The notes beneath the pieces were generated by a model that was not told where the DNA came from, ran no database searches, and saw nothing but the letters and a program-made list of their open reading frames with translations. From the NCBI GenBank assembly GCA_028699365.1, contig JAQVUQ010000007.1, positions 1-19,027 of the forward strand: a stretch of 19,027 nucleotides of DNA, in the 5' to 3' direction. The stretch comes from a bacterium. Its GTDB lineage: Bacteria > UBP13 > UBA5359. The translations under genes and the position numbers were made by a program. Every line of letters starts with the position of its first letter. Within the stretch, counting starts at the first letter, position 1. Below are positions 14,805-19,027 of this stretch, in pieces.

Positions 14805-15971
14805 TCACCGCCGGCATCCGGCAGCACACAGCGCCTCTTCTCTGGCCCACGTATCGGCATTCAGCAATTCCTCCAAAGAGGGTGTGCGTAAAACGGTATG
14901 GGCGGCTAAGACCGTTTCGGTCACCTCGGCAATGGCCGTAAAGGCGATCCTGCCCTTAAGAAAGAGATCGACAGCCACTTCATTGGCTGCATTCATAACG
15001 CCTGGAGCGGTTCCGCCTGCCTTCGCGGATGCCCTTGCCAGACGCAAAGCGGGAAACCGCTTCTCATCCGGCTGTTCAAAGGTCAGCATGCCGATACCGG
15101 CCAGATCAAAGCGTTGATCGCAACAGTTCAGCCGATCAGGATATCCCAAAGCATAGCTTATCGGTATACGCATATCGGCCGGTCCCAGTTGCGCCAGCAT
15201 GGAGCCGTCCACAAAGCCGGCCAGCGAATGGACAACGCTCTGCGGATGGACTACCACCTCTATCGTATCCAGCGGCATATCAAAAAGCCACATGGCCTCG
15301 ATTATCTCCAACCCTTTATTCATCATGGTGGCCGAATCTACCGTTATTTTTGGCCCCATGCTCCATGTAGGATGGCGAAGCGCCTGCTCCGGTGTAATCC
15401 CCGCCATCTCTTCAAGCGTCAACCGGGAGAAGGGCCCGCCTGACGCCGTCAAAACTATCCTCTCCAGATCGCGTTTTCGCTCTCCCCGGGCCGCCTGAAA
15501 GACGGCGCTGTGTTCGCTGTCAACCGGAAGCAGCTTCACCCCGTGCCGGGCGACCTCCGGCATAACTACACTGCCGCCCAGAACCAGGGTTTCCTTGTTT
15601 GCTAAAGCAATATCCTTGCCTGAACGTATAGCCGCCAGTGTCGGCATCAGACCGACGGCCCCGCTGACAGCCACCACCACCATATCGACATCGGGATGGA
15701 CAGCCGTCTCTATCAGCCCATCATGGCCGTGACTCACTTCACTGCCGTCAAGACGAGCCTCCAGGGCACGGGCCGCTGCAGGATCATACATGCAGACGTA
15801 GTCCGGCTGGAACTCCCTTACCTGTGCCAGCGCCTTATCGACATTCCCGCCGGCAGCCATGCTTACAAGACGAAACTTATCAGCGTGAGCGGCAATAACT
15901 TCCAGCGTCAAGCTGCCTATGACACCTGTGGATCCCAGCACGGCTATTCCTTTTCTTCGTTCAGGAATCAT
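14805..15971 (-). CDS. dxr: 1-deoxy-D-xylulose 5-phosphate reductoisomerase
   Basis: A 388-residue enzyme that makes MEP from DXP with NADPH, the committed step of the MEP isoprenoid pathway. Seen: the N-terminal dinucleotide-binding loop GSTGVIGS (13-20), ALANKETLVLGG, the metal and substrate segment LLPVDSEHSAVFQA, and TWSMGPKITVDSATMMNKG with the flexible-loop region behind it. Length is normal. Its ATG overlaps the uppS TGA by four bases (ATGA), so the two are translationally coupled. In most Bacillota cdsA lies between uppS and dxr; here there is no room for it. Confidence 0.97.
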   Translation of the reverse strand: MIPERRKGIAVLGSTGVIGSLTLEVIAAHADKFRLVSMAAGGNVDKALAQVREFQPDYVCMYDPAAARALEARLDGSEVSHGHDGLIETAVHPDVDMVVVAVSGAVGLMPTLAAIRSGKDIALANKETLVLGGSVVMPEVARHGVKLLPVDSEHSAVFQAARGERKRDLERIVLTASGGPFSRLTLEEMAGITPEQALRHPTWSMGPKITVDSATMMNKGLEIIEAMWLFDMPLDTIEVVVHPQSVVHSLAGFVDGSMLAQLGPADMRIPISYALGYPDRLNCCDQRFDLAGIGMLTFEQPDEKRFPALRLARASAKAGGTAPGVMNAANEVAVDLFLKGRIAFTAIAEVTETVLAAHTVLRTPSLEELLNADTWAREEALCAAGCRR

Positions 15972-16759
15972 TTTACCTCTCCAAAGCGCCTCTCACGACG
16001 CTGATAATCTCTTACAGCCTCGATCAGATGACCTCTCGTGAAATCCGGCCACAGGACATCGGCAACAACTATCTCCGTATAGGCTATCTGCCAGAGGAGA
16101 AAATTGCTTACTCTGAGATCGCCTCCCGTCCGTATAAGCAGATCCGGGTCCGGCTGCCCTGCCGTATCCAATCTGTCGCTTATTGCAGCTTCAGTTACAT
16201 CCTCTGCTTTCAGACGTCCGGCAAGGACGTCACCGACCAGAATACCCGCAGCCCGACGGATCTCGTCTCTGCCGGAATAACTGACGGCCAGGTTCAATAC
16301 CAGGCTGTCGTTACCGGCCGTAGCCTCCATGGAATCTCTGAAAACCCCGGCCAGCGATGCAGGCAGCTTATCCATGTCTCCCAGAACTCTCACTCTCACG
16401 CCCTCGGCCTTCATTGCGGCCAATTCGGCCTTCATATAGCGCTCGAACAGATCCATGAGAGTTCCCACTTCCTCAGTGGGACGTTTCCAGTTTTCGGTTG
16501 AAAAAGAATAGAGAGTAAGATACGGTATCCCGATATCCTTGCAGGCTCTTATTATATCCCGCACGGTCTCGGCTCCGGCGCTGTGCCCGGCAGATCTCGG
16601 CAAGCCGCGCTTACTAGCCCATCTGCCGTTGCCGTCCATAATAATGGCCACATGTACCGGTAACCGGCTGCGATCAAGCGCTTCGATGCCGCCCTCGGAT
16701 GCCGAATCATATTCGTTTTTGCGCCTCAGCAGCGATAACAATTTTCCTGCGATACTCAA
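15968..16759 (-). CDS. uppS: Undecaprenyl diphosphate synthase (cis-prenyltransferase)
   Basis: A 263-residue cis-prenyltransferase that adds isopentenyl units to farnesyl diphosphate, making the lipid carrier for peptidoglycan. Seen: the catalytic motif MDGNGRWA at 41-48 with Asp42, YSFSTENWKRP near 84-94, and the diphosphate-binding region DLLIRTGGDLRVSNFLLWQ (206-224). The start is a TTG at 16759 with GGAG eight bases upstream; no ATG or GTG in frame gives a complete protein. An N-terminal stretch of about 34 residues before the conserved core is somewhat longer than usual. The gene follows a strong hairpin and has no convincing promoter of its own, so it may rely on read-through from the ferredoxin gene. 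Confidence 0.95.
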   Translation of the reverse strand: MSIAGKLLSLLRRKNEYDSASEGGIEALDRSRLPVHVAIIMDGNGRWASKRGLPRSAGHSAGAETVRDIIRACKDIGIPYLTLYSFSTENWKRPTEEVGTLMDLFERYMKAELAAMKAEGVRVRVLGDMDKLPASLAGVFRDSMEATAGNDSLVLNLAVSYSGRDEIRRAAGILVGDVLAGRLKAEDVTEAAISDRLDTAGQPDPDLLIRTGGDLRVSNFLLWQIAYTEIVVADVLWPDFTRGHLIEAVRDYQRRERRFGEVK

Positions 16760-16779
16760 TTCACCATCTCCGTTATAAC

Positions 16780-16833
16780 AGTGAAGAATAAGATAAATCC
16801 CCTCCGAGGAGGGGATTTATCTTATTCTTCACT
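16780..16833. terminator. 54-bp near-perfect palindrome, terminator-like, between ferredoxin gene and uppS
   Basis: Two perfectly complementary 26-base arms (16780-16805 and 16808-16833) have a two-base loop. The GC core CCCCTCC/GGAGGGG is flanked by A-rich and T-rich sides, so transcripts from either strand look like intrinsic terminators. One arm contains the ferredoxin stop codon and its last residues (SEE). The other begins 21 bases before the uppS start. Confidence 0.8.
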
Positions 16834-16992
16834 AATCGCTTCAATCGGACATTCATTGACGCAAGTTCCGCATTCGGTGCACTCTTCCTGGTCAATGAAA
16901 TAGTTCCCGTTCTCCTCTTTGATGGCGCCCACCGGGCACGCATCCAGGCAAGTGCCGCACTGGGCACACTCCTCAGAGATCTTGTAGGCCAT
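16822..16992 (-). CDS. 2[4Fe-4S] ferredoxin
   Basis: A 56-residue clostridial-type ferredoxin, a small cytoplasmic electron carrier of low potential. Seen: two full cluster motifs, CAQCGTCLDACPVGAI (residues 9-24) and CTECGTCVNECPIEAI (about 38-53), giving eight cysteines spaced C-x2-C-x2-C-x3-CP. GGAGG nine bases before ATG at 16992 selects this start; an in-frame start at 17025 would add an odd basic leader. It overlaps the 77-residue unknown gene by 20 bases. Partners are not shown by sequence; IspG, encoded a few genes further along, needs such a reductant, which makes it a reasonable candidate. Confidence 0.93.
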   Translation of the reverse strand: MAYKISEECAQCGTCLDACPVGAIKEENGNYFIDQEECTECGTCVNECPIEAISEE

Positions 16993-17206
16993 CTTCAGCC
17001 ACCTCCTTCCCCGTATGAACCTCATGAGACAGGATCAGGAAAAGCCTGTTCTCGCCGTCTTCACGTTGGTCGATCACTCTCAGCCGTCCCATCTCCCGTG
17101 GTAAGAACCCGACAGGACAGGTTATTTCAGCTCCCGTCAGGAAAATGCCTTTTTCACGGATTATCTCCAGAGCTCTGTCATATGTATAAGCGGTCAGATC
17201 GAGCAT
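16973..17206 (-). CDS. Small conserved-looking protein of unknown function (77 aa)
   Basis: I do not recognise a family with confidence. The protein starts DLTAYTYDRALEIIREKG and has a conserved-looking central part (GAEITCPVGFLPREMGRLRVIDQR) followed by a beta-like segment (RLFLILSHEV). It carries one cysteine and no membrane segment. The gene lies 15 bases after frr and overlaps the ferredoxin start by 20 bases, so it is very likely translated as part of the same operon. Small genes of similar size and pattern occur between frr and uppS in other anaerobic Bacillota as far as I recall; that needs a search. The ribosome site is weak, with GGAGG lying too far upstream, so the exact start is unsure. 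Confidence 0.65.
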   Translation of the reverse strand: MLDLTAYTYDRALEIIREKGIFLTGAEITCPVGFLPREMGRLRVIDQREDGENRLFLILSHEVHTGKEVAEDGLQDL

Positions 17207-17221
17207 AGCCGTAAAATGCGT

Positions 17222-17779
17222 TTAAACCTCCATTATCTCTTTCTCTTTATGCTTCTCTATGGCGTTTAAATCATCGATAGCTTTATCGGTAATTTTCTGG
17301 GCCTGTTCCTGGGCACGGTGCAGTTCATCTTCGGATATATCGCCGTTCTTCTGCATCTGCTTGAGATGATCGTTGACATCACGCCTGACATTGCGGATTG
17401 CCACCCGGCCCTCTTCTATCTTGCGTCCGACCGTCTTGACCAGTTCGCGCCGGCGCTCCTCCGTCAACTGAGGGATAACTATCCTTATTACCTGCCCGTC
17501 ATTGGATGTCGGAAGGTTAAGATCCGACTTGCCGATGGCACGTTCTATTACGGAGATCATGCTCTTATCCCAGGGCTGTATCGACAACAGCCTGGGCTCC
17601 GGCACGGAAATATTGGCCACCTGACTCAAGGGCGTTTCACTGCCGTAATAATCGACGTGTATCCTGTCCAGAAGCGCCGGGTTTGCCCGTCCGGTACGGA
17701 TACTTGCCATCTCCCTCTTAGTGGCCTCGATACTCTTATGAGTCTTATCCTCCATCTCATGGAGTAAATCTTTAATCAT
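17222..17779 (-). CDS. frr: Ribosome recycling factor
   Basis: A 185-residue factor that, with EF-G, splits the post-termination ribosome. Seen: SIRTGRANPALLDRIHVDYY (residues 26-45), the central SIQPWDKSMI, LPQLTEERR-type segment IVIPQLTEERRRELVK, and the C-terminal helix NAIEKHKEKEIMEV. Length exactly fits the family. I chose ATG at 17779 (MIKDLLHEM) with GGGAG eight bases upstream; a TTG two codons earlier is less likely. The start lies two bases after the pyrH stop, in the usual pyrH-frr pair. Confidence 0.97.
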   Translation of the reverse strand: MIKDLLHEMEDKTHKSIEATKREMASIRTGRANPALLDRIHVDYYGSETPLSQVANISVPEPRLLSIQPWDKSMISVIERAIGKSDLNLPTSNDGQVIRIVIPQLTEERRRELVKTVGRKIEEGRVAIRNVRRDVNDHLKQMQKNGDISEDELHRAQEQAQKITDKAIDDLNAIEKHKEKEIMEV

Positions 17780-17781
17780 CT

Positions 17782-18580
<799 letters not shown>

Positions 18581-18603
18581 TGTTATCGAGACGGCTCCAA
18601 AGC

Positions 18604-19027
18604 TTACTCCTGCACTCCCTGACCAAGGACATAACGCGTAAAGCGACGAACGACCATGTTCTCGCCTATCTTAGCCATGGTCTCCTTAAGCACATCGCCG
18701 ACCGTTTTGGAATCATCCTTTATGAAGGTCTGATCCAGAAGACAGACACGGCTGTAGAATTTATCGAGACGACCTTCTATTATCTTGTCGACAATGTTCG
18801 CAGGCTTACCTTCCTGAAGCGCCTGCTCCCTGAGCACACTCTTCTCGCGCTCCAGAACATTCTCCGGAACATCTTCCCTGCCGATATAATCGGGGTCCGT
18901 CGCGGCTATCTGCATAGCCACATCCCGGGCAAAGGCTCCGAACTCGTCGGTCTTAGCCACAAAATCGGTCTCGCAATTCACTTCCACCAGCACACCCAGC
19001 TTGCCGCCGCCGTGAATGTAGGCCTCT
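18604..19027 (-). CDS. tsf: Elongation factor Ts (5' part outside window)
   Basis: The C-terminal 140 residues of EF-Ts, the nucleotide exchange factor for EF-Tu; the gene runs off the right edge. Seen: [20 protein letters not shown] from the edge inward, then DFVAKTDEF, the segment [14 protein letters not shown], and the family ending [14 protein letters not shown]. The protein ends soon after that, so this is the short EF-Ts type found in Clostridia, Thermus and cyanobacteria, lacking much of the E. coli dimerisation domain. rpsB would be expected beyond the edge. A start at the internal GTG (18993) is not real, because homology continues upstream to the edge. Confidence 0.95.
   Translation of the reverse strand, partial: EAYIHGGGKLGVLVEVNCETDFVAKTDEFGAFARDVAMQIAATDPDYIGREDVPENVLEREKSVLREQALQEGKPANIVDKIIEGRLDKFYSRVCLLDQTFIKDDSKTVGDVLKETMAKIGENMVVRRFTRYVLGQGVQE

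Noticed and set aside
16772-16777. TATAAC as a -10 box for uppS
   Set aside because: No -35 box lies at suitable spacing, and the start codon would be only about 13 bases downstream.

Overview
All convincing genes in this window lie on the minus strand, so transcription runs from the right edge to the left. The right two thirds is the translation / isoprenoid / transcription housekeeping block typical of Bacillota and relatives: tsf (cut by the window edge), pyrH, frr, a 77-residue unknown, a 2[4Fe-4S] ferredoxin, uppS, dxr, rseP, ispG, proS, an mgtC-type gene, rimP, nusA, rnpM and infB. The gene order, the RnpM homologue, the short type of EF-Ts and the strong Shine-Dalgarno sites suggest an anaerobic, Clostridia-like bacterium. 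That is an inference from gene order and protein flavour; I cannot name the lineage. Several genes usual in this block are missing: cdsA between uppS and dxr, polC between proS and rimP (mgtC sits there), an L7Ae-like gene between rnpM and infB, and rbfA/truB after infB.

After a strong terminator behind infB the left third is accessory: a phenylacetate-CoA ligase and a double-ACT protein, a D-alanyl-D-alanine carboxypeptidase, an RluB-type pseudouridine synthase, a NusG-like antiterminator paralogue (UpxY/LoaP/RfaH type) and a stand-alone SagB-type nitroreductase.

Functionally the block joins ribosome work (EF-Ts, Frr, IF-2, RimP, ProRS), transcription (NusA), RNase P-linked RnpM, UMP supply (PyrH) and the MEP isoprenoid route (Dxr, IspG) that feeds undecaprenyl diphosphate (UppS) for cell-wall synthesis, with the site-2 protease RseP. 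The ferredoxin could supply electrons to IspG. Likely transcription units are: tsf to ferredoxin; uppS-dxr by read-through; rseP-ispG-proS-mgtC from a good sigma-A-like promoter; rimP-nusA-rnpM-infB; and paaK onward from a promoter buried inside the infB terminator.

The least ordinary content is between the genes. Three imperfect inverted elements of about 100 bp have arms that are tandem arrays of an 8-bp word (consensus GCNNTTTA) around a conserved core, and each abuts or contains the stop codon of the gene before it. A second family combines a GC-rich hairpin (15-mer GCGCTCTTCGAGCGC or a variant) with arrays of a 7-bp GTT-word, and one copy encodes the C-terminus of the NusG-like protein. 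There are also perfect palindromes of 46 and 54 bp. I found no phage, CRISPR, rRNA, tRNA or defence system.
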